In this document: piece after piece, positions 45,196 to 54,789 of the stretch
How positions within the stretch are numbered: the stretch's first letter is position 1
How the letters are laid out: every line of letters starts with the position of its first letter
Origin: Noviherbaspirillum sp. L7-7A
Lineage (GTDB): Bacteria > Pseudomonadota > Gammaproteobacteria > Burkholderiales > Burkholderiaceae_D
DNA length: 64,000 nucleotides
Assembly (NCBI RefSeq): GCF_019052805.1
Contig: NZ_JAHQRJ010000002.1
Span: forward strand, 186,001-250,000
Direction: 5' to 3'
Position numbers and translations under genes: made by a program
The notes under the pieces: model-generated
Seen by the model: the letters and a program-made list of their open reading frames with translations, nothing else
Databases searched by the model: none
Told to the model about the DNA's origin: nothing

Positions 45196-46509
45196 ATGAA
45201 TATTGGCAAACCCGATGTTGAAACTACTGAACAGGCCGCCAAGCGCCTGAAAAAGGTGGCAGCCGCGACCATCGTCGGCTCGATGCTTGAATGGTACGAC
45301 TTCTACCTTTACGCGACGATGGCCTCGATTGTGTTCAGTAAAATTTTCTTCGATGCCTCGGACCCTGCCGCGGCCTCGATGGCGGCGTTCGCGACCTTTG
45401 CTATCGGCTTTGTGGCGCGCCCAATCGGCGGCATGTTGTTCGGCTATTTCGGCGACCGCTTCGGGCGCAAGAAGATGCTGTACGTGACCTTCTGCCTGAT
45501 GGGCATTTGCACCTGCGCCATTGGACTAATTCCTTCGTATGCAATGATCGGCGTCTGGGCGCCGTTCCTGCTAGTCACCATACGCATCGTGCAGGGCCTC
45601 GGCGCGGGCGCCGAACTGGCCGGTGCCGCCATCACGTCCTATGAGCACGCGGCCGCCAACAAACGCGGCAGCCAGGGTTCGTGGCCGGCGCTGGGCCTTA
45701 ACCTCGGCCTGCTGCTGTCGTCAGTGACGGTCTACCTGCTGACACTTGGCGGCGACGAATTCCTGATCTCCGGTGGCTGGCGCATCCCATTCCTTCTGAG
45801 CGCGGTGCTGGTCATAATCGGCCTGTGGGTGCGCAAGAAGTTGCCCGAAACGCCCCAGTTCGACCGCGTGGAAGGCAGCGGCGCGGGTGCCAAGCCGTTC
45901 AAGGAATTGTTCAGCACGAACATTATGGGCCTCGGCGTGGTGTTTTTCGTGGCAGTTGGCTACAACGCCATGAGCTATATTTTTAAGACGTTCTCGCTGG
46001 CCTACCTCACCCAGTTCAAGGGCGTAACGGCGAACGTCACCTCGCTTTCGGTCACCCTCGCCAGTATGGTTGCCATCGTCGCCGTGCCCACATTCGGCTG
46101 GCTGTGCGATAAGTACAGCAGCAAGAAGATTCTAGCCACCGGCGGCGTCCTCTCAGCCCTGTTCGCCTATCCGTTCATAGCGCTGCTGGGCAGCGGCGAG
46201 AACGCACTGATCTACACTGCCCTGATCATCGGCACCGGCATCCTGGCGCCGATGATGTTCGCCCCGCAGGGCTCCTACCTTAGCCGTCAGTTCTCAGTGC
46301 AGAGCCGCTCGACGGGGGTAGGCACCGCGCGCGAGATCGGGACCGCGATCGCTGGCGGCCTGGCGCCACTCTGGGCGCTGTCAATGGTGGCCAGCAGCGC
46401 GTCGCATCCGACCGGCGGCGTGGTACTGATCCTTGCAGGCGCAGGCCTGATAGTAGCCGTGGCCACACTATTCGACCAAGGCTATCGCTTCAGCAAGCAC
46501 AAGAACTAA
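45196..46509 (+). CDS. MFS metabolite:proton symporter (MHS family)
   Basis: The 437-residue product begins TEQAAKRLKKVAAATIVGSMLEWYDFYLYATMASIVFSKIFF, the N-terminal signature of the metabolite:H+ symporter family (ShiA/ProP/KgtP relatives), with FGYFGDRFGRKKMLYVTF as the MFS loop 2-3 motif. Twelve membrane helices are visible. It lies 57 bp after lhgO, so uptake of L-2-hydroxyglutarate or a related dicarboxylate is a reasonable inference. Confidence 0.85.
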   Translation: MNIGKPDVETTEQAAKRLKKVAAATIVGSMLEWYDFYLYATMASIVFSKIFFDASDPAAASMAAFATFAIGFVARPIGGMLFGYFGDRFGRKKMLYVTFCLMGICTCAIGLIPSYAMIGVWAPFLLVTIRIVQGLGAGAELAGAAITSYEHAAANKRGSQGSWPALGLNLGLLLSSVTVYLLTLGGDEFLISGGWRIPFLLSAVLVIIGLWVRKKLPETPQFDRVEGSGAGAKPFKELFSTNIMGLGVVFFVAVGYNAMSYIFKTFSLAYLTQFKGVTANVTSLSVTLASMVAIVAVPTFGWLCDKYSSKKILATGGVLSALFAYPFIALLGSGENALIYTALIIGTGILAPMMFAPQGSYLSRQFSVQSRSTGVGTAREIGTAIAGGLAPLWALSMVASSASHPTGGVVLILAGAGLIVAVATLFDQGYRFSKHKN

Positions 46510-46973
46510 CAGGATGGGGCTGCAGCGCTTGTACGTAAGCAAACGCGCAGCCAAGGCTAGTCAAAAATCCTAGGGAAGACTGAGTGTAAGTAAACTGTTC
46601 CTTTCATGGTAAGTGAAGCGCTTTTGTTAGGCGCCCAACTCTTATACCAATTCCAAATTTAACGAACGCATGTGTGGGCTGAATGTCTGTGTAAAACAGC
46701 GCTCTCGTCAGGAGGCGGTCATGCTTACGGCGATGATGGATAGCTCAATGATGATGTTTATCATCGCGAACAGAGTAAGTATTTGAGCGGCTGCTTTTGG
46801 GAAACGACAATTTCCGGTGTCAGTCGGAGACGGAAGTTTAGGTCCACGCGGACAAGGTCCGGTACCTGGCCTATAGCCGACGACGACGCAGTCTGATCTA
46901 AGTACATCAGGCGGCCAGAAGCGGACGTTGCAACCGCGCTTGGAAACGGGAGTCCTGATAAGGTTGAGATCAT
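46510..46973. other. gene-free stretch
   Basis: The 460 bp after the MFS gene show no convincing frame or repeat and are richer in A and T than the MFS gene. A remnant LysR end follows at 46974. Confidence 0.3.
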
Positions 46974-47215
46974 TTACGTCTTCACTGCTGAGCGCAAGAA
47001 ATCGACAAATGCACGCACTCTCGCCGATAGGTGGCGGTTCTGGGGATAGAGGATCGAAAACAGGCGGGAAGGGCCGCCGTATTTTTTAAGGACTTCTACG
47101 AGGTCACCACGCCGCAGCGCGTCGCCCACTGCAAAGCGATATGTCTGATAAAGACCTCCGCCCGCGTTTACCCAAGCGACAGCCCCTAACGCATCGTCAA
47201 GTACACGCATTTTAC
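46974..47215 (-). pseudogene. LysR-family C-terminal fragment cut by the IS481-type element
   Basis: The frame from 47210 gives VLDDALGAVAWVNAGGGLYQTYRFAVGDALRRGDLVEVLKKYGGPSRLFSILYPQNRHLSARVRAFVDFL, the C-terminal third of a LysR effector domain (P-x-x-R-x-x-S-x-R-V-R-A-F-V-D-F-L). The DNA-binding half is missing; the fragment ends exactly where the IS begins (47216). The missing part is not found beyond the IS. Confidence 0.75.
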
Positions 47216-48243
47216 TAGGTGTTTGGTCCCGGAGAGTCGTGACATTATTCTATCCACTGAGGAGGAAAGATCGTTATGGCAGACACGCTTCACGGCAGCG
47301 CCCGCACAACGCCGCGAATTCGAGCCGAGTTCCAAAGGTCGCAAGAAAAGACCGGTGTCCTAGCCCAGCGTTACGGGCTGAGCCGGACGACTGTTACAAA
47401 GTAGCGCTCCCGCACCACGACTGCAGATGCGCCCATGGGCCCGACGAAGCCCAAAAGCACAGTGCTTTCAGCTGCCGAGGAGGCTGGGATCGTGGAGTTC
47501 CGAAGAAGAACACTGCTGCCGCTGGATGACGTAATGGGCTGTCTTCGTAAAAGCATCCCGAAGCTCAGCCGTTCGAGCCTGCATCGGTGCTTGCTTCGCC
47601 ATGGCATTTCCCGCTTGCCAGCCACCGATATTAAAACCGCTGACAGGGGTCAGTTTGCACCGACGGCCATTGGCTACGTGCATATCGACATTGCCGAGCT
47701 GCGCCTGGCCCAAGGCAAGCTCAACATGTTCCTGGCCATTGACCGGGTCTCCAAATTTACTTATGTCGAGTTCCGGGATGACCTTGGCAAGATGAACGGA
47801 GCTGACTTTCTGCGCAGCGTAATCAATGCTTTCCCCTACAAGATTCACACTGTCTTGACGGACAACGGCATGGCCTTTGCTGACTTGCCCAAGAACCGTA
47901 ACAAGCCCATCCATGCCCTATTAGGCATGCATATCTTTGGCCGGGTTTGCAATGAAAACGGCATCGTCCACAAACTGACCAAGCACTATCACCCGTGGAC
48001 GAACAGACAAGCCGAACGGATGAACCGGACCATCAAGGACGCTACCGTCAAAGTGTTTCACTACCCTGACCTGGAGAGCTTGAGAGCGCATGTGCTCGCT
48101 TTTATTTGCGCCTTCAACTTTGCCAAGCGTTTAAAGGGCCTGAGGTGGAAAACGCCTTACCAAACCATTGTTGAAACTTGGCAGAAAACTCCAGCTATAT
48201 TCAAGACTGCCCCCCGTCACCTCATCCCGGGACCATTCACCTA
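47216..48243 (+). mobile_element. IS481-type insertion sequence with terminal inverted repeats
   Basis: Left end TAGGTGTTTGGTCCCGG (47216-47232) matches the reverse complement of the right end CCGGGACCATTCACCTA (48227-48243) at 15 of 17 positions. The element of about 1.03 kb contains one transposase gene on the plus strand. The right end overlaps the transposase stop codon. No target-site duplication is clear (TTTAC before, ATCTTG after). Confidence 0.7.
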
Positions 48244-48244
48244 A
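47276..48244 (+). pseudogene. IS481-family DDE transposase with an in-frame amber codon
   Basis: The reading frame from ATG 47276 encodes a helix-turn-helix (RIRAEFQRSQEKTGVLAQRYGLSRTTVTK) and then TAG at 47402-47404, where family members usually have Trp in a KW-x-R context. The same frame resumes (MGPTKPKSTVLSAAEEAGIVEFRRRTLLPLDDV) to the stop at 48242-48244. The rve integrase core has DIAELRLAQGKLNMFLAIDRVSKF, VLTDNG and HYHPWTNRQAERMNRTIKD, so the D, D, E residues are intact. A single TGG to TAG change would account for the loss; a shorter product could begin at 47435. Confidence 0.8.
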
Positions 48245-48479
48245 TCTTGTTTAATGCGTTCATCAGCATATTATTAGTAGTCCTTTTCGCAGCCACGCGC
48301 TCATGCCGTATTCCTCGGCATTTGCTTGATTTTGTCCTATTTCTCAGATAGAGCAACCAAGATTGGCGGTCGGCACGGGAAAATGTTGCCGCGCCAGTTT
48401 GCAACGTCCTGCATGCCGCCGCCCTGAGGCTCGAATTCCGATCAGGATGTCCTCCCCGAACGCGAAGATGGTGTGATGA

Positions 48480-49448
48480 TCAGTCAAGCTTCGTGCCCGA
48501 AGCGCGCACGACGGGAGCCAGCTTCGCGCGATCTGCTGCGTACTGGTCAGCCATAGCTTTAGGAGTGCCGCCCATCAGCTCTGCCCCGCTTGCGACAATC
48601 TTTTCACGCACCACGGGCTTCTCTAGTACCTTATTAATTTCAGCGTTCAGTCGGCTGATAATATTAGCTGGCGTGCCGGCTGGTACCATGACGCCCCATA
48701 TGCTTGAAAGTTCCACGCTCGAAGCCCCGGTTTCGATATAGGTCGGCACATCGGGAAGGACGGGCGATCGCTGGGCCGTCGTCACTGCAAGTGCGCGGAC
48801 CTTACCGCTTTTAATGTATGCCTGAAGGGTCGGGATGGAGCCCATGTACATGTCAACCTGGCCGCCTATCAGGTCGGGAACTGCCTGGGCAAGGCCCTTA
48901 TAGGGGACGTTTGTAAGTTTAATGCCAGAACTCTTCTGCCACATTTCGCTGAGTAGGTGAGGCGTCGTGCCGATGCCTGGAATTGCAAAGGTCAACTGGC
49001 CCGGTTTGCTCTTCGCGGCCGCTACCAGATCTGCCAAAGTTTTATAGGGAGAATCGCCTTTCACTACGAGCACGGCGGCACCCCGCGCAACCATAACGAC
49101 GGGCGCTAGGTCTTTCACAGGATCATAGGTGAGTTTGCTGTAGAGAAGAGGATTAAGCACTACATTATCCGTCTGGGCCATAACTAACGTATGGCCATCT
49201 GGTGCACTTTTCGCGGTCGTGTCGAGAGCAGCGTTGCCGCCGGCGCCAGGTTTGTTTTCAACTACGATCGTCCATTTAAGCGATTCATTAAGCTCGTTTG
49301 CAATAATTCGGGTTAGGTTATCCGTACCTCCCCCGGGTGGAAAGGGAACAACGAACTTGATGGGGCGGCTTGGATAGGCCTGAGAGAATGCGCAGGTGCT
49401 CCACACAACCAGAGAGGTGACGGCAAGGATTCGGCGAAGAATTGTCAT
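48480..49448 (-). CDS. Bug/TctC-type periplasmic solute-binding protein
   Basis: The 322-residue product has a signal peptide (MTILRRILAVTSLVVWSTCAFSQ) and Bug marks: YPSRPIKFVVPFPPGGGTDNLTR, VENKPGAGGNAALDTTAKSAPDGHTL, TNVPYKGLAQA and IWGVMVPAGTP. It is on the same strand as the RraA-type and dehydrogenase genes (207 bp away), so it may deliver the ligand that those enzymes use. No TctAB gene is present. Confidence 0.88.
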   Translation of the reverse strand: MTILRRILAVTSLVVWSTCAFSQAYPSRPIKFVVPFPPGGGTDNLTRIIANELNESLKWTIVVENKPGAGGNAALDTTAKSAPDGHTLVMAQTDNVVLNPLLYSKLTYDPVKDLAPVVMVARGAAVLVVKGDSPYKTLADLVAAAKSKPGQLTFAIPGIGTTPHLLSEMWQKSSGIKLTNVPYKGLAQAVPDLIGGQVDMYMGSIPTLQAYIKSGKVRALAVTTAQRSPVLPDVPTYIETGASSVELSSIWGVMVPAGTPANIISRLNAEINKVLEKPVVREKIVASGAELMGGTPKAMADQYAADRAKLAPVVRASGTKLD

Positions 49449-49655
49449 ATTGTCTCGAAAGTCAGCTGATACGGCTTTTTATTCACAAGGCACGTGCATG
49501 CTTAAACGTCAAGCAGAGGTCGGCAGTCTATGCCTAATGATTAACAAGAAATACTAGAAATGGCTTGAAATTCATATTGACACCGATAGAACCGATGTCT
49601 TTAGGCTTAGCGCGGAGTTTGGCTGCTGCAGCTATCAATTTCTTTTCCTGGGCAG

Positions 49656-50294
49656 TCAATCCAAGCCGTGGCGTTGAAACGTATCCGCGAGCTTCATTAA
49701 CTCAGCCGTAGTCGCACCGTGTTCTATTGCTTTCCGTATTTGGTCTTCCTTTTGCTCGCGCACGCGGCTACTGGCAATGACGGAATCCACCTCATCCTGC
49801 GCAACGACTACAAGACCATCGCGGTCGCCGACGATAATATCTCCTGGGTGAATAAAAACATCACCCATCATGATTGGTATGTTGACCTTACCGGGTTGGT
49901 TCTTAGCCGTGCTCTTGATGGACAGACCTCGGCAGAATACGGGGAAACCCATTCCGATTATGGAGTTGGCATCGCGAACACACCCATTAATTACGAGCCC
50001 CGCGATGCCAGCCTTCATTGCCTGTAAGGTCAACACGTCGCCCCAAGGACCTGCCTCCATGAAGCCTTTTGCATCAACCACCAGCACGTCACCGGGCTTA
50101 GCCTTTAGCAACGCATAGTGCAGGATCAGGTTGTCTGCAGGACGTGCGTCCACGGTCAAGGCCGGTCCCGCAAGGGATGAAGTGGGATCGATTGGCTTCA
50201 TGCCGCTATCGAGGGCGCCTTTTGCGCCTTGTGCCTCGTGAATGGTTGCTGCGCCGAAGTTGCGCAGTTCAGTAATCTGTCCTAGCGATGCCAT
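49656..50294 (-). CDS. RraA-family aldolase, 4-carboxy-4-hydroxy-2-oxoadipate aldolase-like
   Basis: The 212-residue protein has the RraA/HMG-CHA aldolase fold. GPALTVDARPADNLILHYALLKAKPGDVLVVDA, ALKAGIAGLVINGCVRDANSI and VHPGDIIVGDRDGLVVV (here IHPGD) carry the metal-pyruvate-binding residues G-x-x-R-D and D. In protocatechuate or gallate meta-cleavage pathways such aldolases split 4-carboxy-4-hydroxy-2-oxoadipate to pyruvate and oxaloacetate. It starts 36 bp after the dehydrogenase gene. The exact substrate is inferred. Confidence 0.8.
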   Translation of the reverse strand: MASLGQITELRNFGAATIHEAQGAKGALDSGMKPIDPTSSLAGPALTVDARPADNLILHYALLKAKPGDVLVVDAKGFMEAGPWGDVLTLQAMKAGIAGLVINGCVRDANSIIGMGFPVFCRGLSIKSTAKNQPGKVNIPIMMGDVFIHPGDIIVGDRDGLVVVAQDEVDSVIASSRVREQKEDQIRKAIEHGATTAELMKLADTFQRHGLD

Positions 50295-50330
50295 AGCAAT
50301 GTCCTGGTTAAAGTTAAAAATAGAGGCCTG

Positions 50331-51197
50331 TTACGCTTGTGTTGCATTGGAAAGCAACCATTGCAGGGCCTGATCAACACTCGGGTCGGCAATATCAAAT
50401 GGGCGACGTTCTAGCGCACTCGCGGTGGCGAGAAATCGTTGCTCGACACCCGGCAGGATGAGTGAGGTCAGACCCTGTGTCGCGAGCTCTTGTTGCGCGT
50501 CATACACTTCGTGCGCGCGGCGCTTCGCATGGATGACGTGGGTACGCGCGGATATGTCGAATAAGGTTCGAAGTGGCATTTGATCAATGTCGCTGAGCTG
50601 TTCGTAAAGTTTTTCGCGCAGGCCTTGCGTCTCGGCGCTCATCAGCGTTTCGATGATGAGCGCTTCTAGGCCCTTGGTAAAAACGCTTCGCAAAATCTTC
50701 AAAGAGATGGCATCGCCGGCAGCACCGTCTTGAAGCACCTGGGCGCGCCCACCGACCTGCTCGAGAAGAGCCTGAAATTCCTCGGCACCCTCACCAGAAG
50801 CAAGCAGGGGCGTCCGTACCCAATTCAGGGAGATGGCGCTCATGATAGCCGCGTCAACATAGCGGATCTCCTGCTCAGCGGCGTAATGCGCTGCTCGGCG
50901 CTTGATGTTGGGACTTGCCGTCGTCAGGTCGGCAAGAGAAGTACCAGCATTCATATATGGCACAGATTGCTCAACCACGAGAAGTGCCTGAGCACCGGTT
51001 ACGCACGATAGAACCCATTGTGCGGGTGCAAGCCATTCGCCTGGCCTTTCGTGAATCGGCAGTCCCCATGAGGAAGCAAGTTCGACAGCAGCCTTCGCCG
51101 GCCGTGCTTCACATAGACTCAGCTCAAAACCTGCTTCGTACAGTGGCTTCGCGTAGCAGCGACCAACTTCTCCTAGGCCAATAATCGCGATATGCAT
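50331..51197 (-). CDS. 6-phosphogluconate/3-hydroxyisobutyrate dehydrogenase-like NAD(P) oxidoreductase (DUF1932)
   Basis: The 288-residue protein begins with the Rossmann motif MHIAIIGLGEVGRCYAKPLYEAG, NAD-binding-2 type, with ADLTTASPNIKRR and a C-terminal helical DUF1932-like domain (SLKILRSVFTKGLEALIIETLM). It lacks an obvious substrate signature. It is the first gene of the minus-strand trio, divergent from the GntR regulator. Confidence 0.78.
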   Translation of the reverse strand: MHIAIIGLGEVGRCYAKPLYEAGFELSLCEARPAKAAVELASSWGLPIHERPGEWLAPAQWVLSCVTGAQALLVVEQSVPYMNAGTSLADLTTASPNIKRRAAHYAAEQEIRYVDAAIMSAISLNWVRTPLLASGEGAEEFQALLEQVGGRAQVLQDGAAGDAISLKILRSVFTKGLEALIIETLMSAETQGLREKLYEQLSDIDQMPLRTLFDISARTHVIHAKRRAHEVYDAQQELATQGLTSLILPGVEQRFLATASALERRPFDIADPSVDQALQWLLSNATQA

Positions 51198-51260
51198 GTA
51201 GTCCCTTATCGTCAGTAGTGCGGCACAGAATACATAAAAAATACAAACATCACAAACTCT

Positions 51261-51291
51261 TTATAAATATACCATAAATGTATATTTATAA
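51261..51291. promoter_or_regulatory. 12-bp perfect inverted repeat, probable GntR operator
   Basis: TTATAAATATAC (51261-51272) and GTATATTTATAA (51280-51291, one overlapping symmetrical end) flank CATAAAT in the 205-bp divergent spacer. Length, symmetry and position fit a FadR-subfamily GntR dimer site controlling both directions. Confidence 0.6.
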
Positions 51292-51402
51292 TACAAATAA
51301 AATACTAACTAGCAGTGTAAGGCTTCCACTTATACTTGATGACAAAGTTCACGCAGGTTAAGATGTTCCAACGCAGACAATTTCCTAAAGGAACGCGACC
51401 GG

Positions 51403-52068
51403 ATGCAACGTGGAAGGGATATGGCATATGAGGTGCTTAGGCACCGAGTGATCAGCGGATACTACAAAGCCGGCATACAACTAAAAGAAGAGCCTCTAGC
51501 GCGAGAGTTAGGCTTGAGTCGTACGCCAGTGCGCACAGCGCTGAAACGGCTGGTCGAGGATGGGCTGGCAACCGCCGATGTCGGACAAGGCATTCATGTT
51601 GCTGAGTGGAACGACTGGGAGATCGAGGAAACATTCCAACTCCGCATGCTGCTGGAACCGTACGCAGCTAGTTTGGCGGCTGAGCGAGCTAGCGACGCCA
51701 CGCTGGCCCGTTTACGTGCAAGCAACCAGCAGATGGCGGCTGCTATCAAAGAAGGCGGTGTAGAGGCCATTATCAAGATCCAAGAGGCGAACCGAACTTT
51801 CCATCACACTCTGCTCGAAAGTGCGGGGTCGTCACGATTGCGGTCAATGCTCGAAACATTGATTGACATACCGATTATCGTTCGATCGTTTTACCTGAGC
51901 ACTCCGGAGGAACTTGAGCAAAGCCTACATCATCATCAGGATCTCACTTTGGCAATCGAGTTACGCGACGGAGAATTGGCCCGTCAAGTAATGCAGTTGC
52001 ACTTACGGATGTCATACAAGCGCTTTATACAACACCGAAAAGAGCACCGGGGCGCTACGGGTCAATAG
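51403..52068 (+). CDS. GntR-family regulator with FCD domain (FadR subfamily)
   Basis: The 221-residue protein starts after AAAGGAACGCGACCGG. The winged helix is AYEVLRHRVISGYYKAGIQLKEEPLARELGLSRTPVRTALKRLVEDGLA, and the FCD effector domain follows (EIEETFQLRMLLEPYAASLAAERA, NRTFHHTLLESAG), with the His residues that bind metal. It diverges from the dehydrogenase gene and sits beside a large inverted repeat. FCD regulators respond to carboxylic acids, fitting the neighbouring genes. Confidence 0.88.
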   Translation: MQRGRDMAYEVLRHRVISGYYKAGIQLKEEPLARELGLSRTPVRTALKRLVEDGLATADVGQGIHVAEWNDWEIEETFQLRMLLEPYAASLAAERASDATLARLRASNQQMAAAIKEGGVEAIIKIQEANRTFHHTLLESAGSSRLRSMLETLIDIPIIVRSFYLSTPEELEQSLHHHQDLTLAIELRDGELARQVMQLHLRMSYKRFIQHRKEHRGATGQ

Positions 52069-52797
52069 CATCAGCAGTTGGAACAATGTTCTTTCATTTG
52101 CATGTTTTACATGCAAATGAAAGCCATCTGTAGATAGCGATGATGTTTTTTAATAACAGCGGCGGTTATGCTTTTAAGGGGTTGCCTACGAGGAAAATGA
52201 CATAAACCTTTGCGATTGACGTTCGCAGATTGGCCCTTTAATTTCTATGTAGCCAGGTACGCTCCGTTGGTATTAATTTTTGCACTGGCCTGCACTTCGC
52301 TACGTACCACTAACGTTTGAGGATAGCCCAGCATGTAATCTATTGGTTCTCGACGTATCTTCATTTTGACAACGGCTACTTATAAGGTTATAGCTGCAAA
52401 AAGTTCATCATTAAGTTTAGTACGCGCCAACATTGACATTCACAGACTGGCATCCACTTATCTCTCATAGTTGATCTCACGTTGCTATAAGTAATACTTT
52501 CTTAAGTGTTAAAGTCATTTTATGCGGCATGGACTTGATTTATCTCGGTTGTAAAGTTCCGTCAACCAGATTTCAGTCAATTTACCAAAGTAATTCGGCT
52601 TCCAAATGATAATGTTTTCCTATGCATCTTCTCGCAGGTAGCCGCTATCTTCTAACCAAGGCTTGCCCGGAACTCCGGACACATTCCGTTTCCCATCCGG
52701 ATACGTTACGTGCTAATTCATAACTGTTTGTTTAAGTCATTTTGTGGTCTGTGGTACTATCCGTCAACTAGATAGCCAGATAATGCGTATTTATGCC
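52069..52797. other. 730-bp AT-rich gene-free stretch
   Basis: No convincing frame is present. It contains the strong inverted repeat at 52091-52123 and otherwise AT-rich DNA with no recognisable gene remnant or RNA. Confidence 0.35.
52091..52123. repeat. 14-bp perfect inverted repeat after the gntR gene
   Basis: CTTTCATTTGCATG (52091-52104) and CATGCAAATGAAAG (52110-52123) flank TTTTA, 23 bp after the gntR stop. No T-run follows, so a terminator is only one option; the sequence could be an operator or an element end. Confidence 0.5.
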
Positions 52798-53715
52798 ATG
52801 GATATTGAAAACATTGACTTAAATTTATTACGCATATTTGATGCGCTGATTCGGGCTCGGAATGTAACGTTGGCCGGAGAACTGGTTGGGTTAAGCCAAC
52901 CTGCAGTGAGTTATGCTCTCAACAAGCTACGGGTGATTACTGCGGACCCGCTGTTTGTGCGCACTCCGAGGGGAATGGAACCTACTCCTCGTGCAGCGAG
53001 AATGGCACTTCCCGTGCGAGAAATTCTAGAAATGGTCAAAAGGGACGTATTCCTTCACGATGAGTTTGTTCCAGGGACGAACAATAAGTCTTTTACCATT
53101 AGCCTTTCCGACGTCGGTGAAACGGTGTTTTTACCCCCCTTACTTAAGCGATTGCGGATAGATGCACCGAATATAGCTATTAAATCAGTGTCAATGATGC
53201 CAGCACGTCTGGAAGAAGCTTTGAGGTGCGGAGATGTCGATTTGGCTGTTGGATATTTTCCAGATATTAATAAAGCTAACTTCTATCAGCAGCACTTGTT
53301 TTCGCACCCATTCGCATGCCTAGTCCGAATCGGTCATCAAATTATTAAAACCAAGTTGACCATGAAGCAGTTCCTTGATGCTAGCCATATCGTGATTCGA
53401 CCCGAGGGACGCAGTCAGGAAATCTTCGAGCGTTATCTCGAAGAGCAAGGCATAAAACGGCGTATTGGTTTAAGCATTCCTCATTTTATGAGCGTTCCCT
53501 ATCTATTGGCAGAGTCAGACATGATTGTCACATTGCCATTAGCGATAGCACAAATGTTTGCAAAGCATGGTGAACTAAAGATTTTACCCCTTCCGATAGA
53601 ATCCCCAACCTTCGATCTCAAGCAGCATTGGCACGCTCGCTACCACCGTGATGCAGCAAACCAATGGCTGCGTCGTGTAATTTACGAGACCTTTTATAAA
53701 TATCAATGGCAATAA
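52798..53715 (+). CDS. LysR-family regulator (NodD/NahR-like) in AT-rich region
   Basis: I start at the ATG at 52798 (MDIENIDLNLLRIFDALIRARNVTLAGELVGLSQPAVSYALNKLR), about 305 residues; ATG at 52783 is an alternative and neither has a good ribosome site. The winged helix and the effector domain (VFLPPLLKRLRIDAPNIA, DVDLAVGYFPD) are intact. Codons are AT-rich compared with the LysR genes elsewhere in the window. No partner gene is adjacent. Confidence 0.84.
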   Translation: MDIENIDLNLLRIFDALIRARNVTLAGELVGLSQPAVSYALNKLRVITADPLFVRTPRGMEPTPRAARMALPVREILEMVKRDVFLHDEFVPGTNNKSFTISLSDVGETVFLPPLLKRLRIDAPNIAIKSVSMMPARLEEALRCGDVDLAVGYFPDINKANFYQQHLFSHPFACLVRIGHQIIKTKLTMKQFLDASHIVIRPEGRSQEIFERYLEEQGIKRRIGLSIPHFMSVPYLLAESDMIVTLPLAIAQMFAKHGELKILPLPIESPTFDLKQHWHARYHRDAANQWLRRVIYETFYKYQWQ

Positions 53716-53934
53716 TTTCTTTGTCATTGCGCTCCGCGTCAATGTTTATCAGTTCAACTTTTCCTGCGGCCATTTGCTAAGGAAATGATCTTGTTAGCAG
53801 GTAGTAAAAAAGCCGCATCATGGTTTTCAAACTGGATTCTCGGAGTATAGGTTAGGATGTTCTTGCTTGCTTAAGAGTACGAAAAGGTATCTGGATTTAA
53901 CCCTGTAATAGCGGACGCCGCTTTACACTATGCT

Positions 53935-54505
53935 TCATAAATGAGTATTGCGTTGAAACTCGCTTAGTGAACGGCAGTTCAGCGCATTATGAGGATACCG
54001 CTCATTGAAATGTTCAAATGCAATGTTAGATTGAGTGCCGCTATTGCCGCATCCGACTTCGGCATGAAGGCAAGATAGTCACGATTCATGGTCTTGACGA
54101 GGCTTTCGGCCATCCCGTTGCTCTGCGGACTATAGACCGGCGTCTCCAGCGGCTTCAAGCCTATCTACGTTGCAAACTCTTAGGTTTTCTTTGCAATATG
54201 GCCAGAACCTTTATCGCGTAGCCGTTTGATTTGTGATGTTTGCTCGAGTAAATTGCCGAAGCGGTTTTGCAGGGCTGTCAACATCACAGCAAGCGCTACA
54301 TCGTCACTACCCAAGTCATGGCTTCCGGGCCGCAGCAGTTCAGGGTAAATGCCACCCGCAGCGGCTCACCATTCTCGCACTGGAACTCAAAGCCGTTAAA
54401 AGACCAACGTTGGTTGCTATTGGTGACGGCGACTTGGCCATTATGTTTGCGTTCAAGCTGCCTCGACTTTGCACGCAATTGCAGCAGTAGCCCGTGGACC
54501 CGCAT
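53935..54505 (-). pseudogene. IS3-family OrfB transposase remnant, frameshifted
   Basis: On the minus strand, segments of an IS3-family OrfB appear in several frames: HGLLLQLRAKSRQLERKHNGQVAV and SNQRWSFNGFEFQCENGEPLRVAF, then LKPLETPVYSPQSNGMAESLVKTMNRDYLAFMPKS, and the end RYPHNALNCRSLSEFQRNTHL with a stop at 53935. Internal stops and frame changes prevent a whole product. The match to the DDE domain (SNGMAES, VKT, RD-Y) is clear. Confidence 0.7.
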
Positions 54506-54789
54506 AACACGATTAAATACGAAATATCTTTATCCATGAGATGGATTTTCTAAATCTACCCATCTGATTGACAAATACCGGAGCGAATCTGACAATCCTT
54601 CGGACGACAGCACTAAATTTGTAGTGAGCTTCCGACGTGGAGTGCCCACATAATATTGCAAGTAAAAATGGGGAACTGGCGTTCGCTATATTTATAGTAG
54701 CTGGCAGCAACAGGAGCCGTCTGCTTCCCCAAGTGCTCAGTCAAAAGGATCGAAAATACCAACCATATGTGATTGTTGAGGAGACTTGA

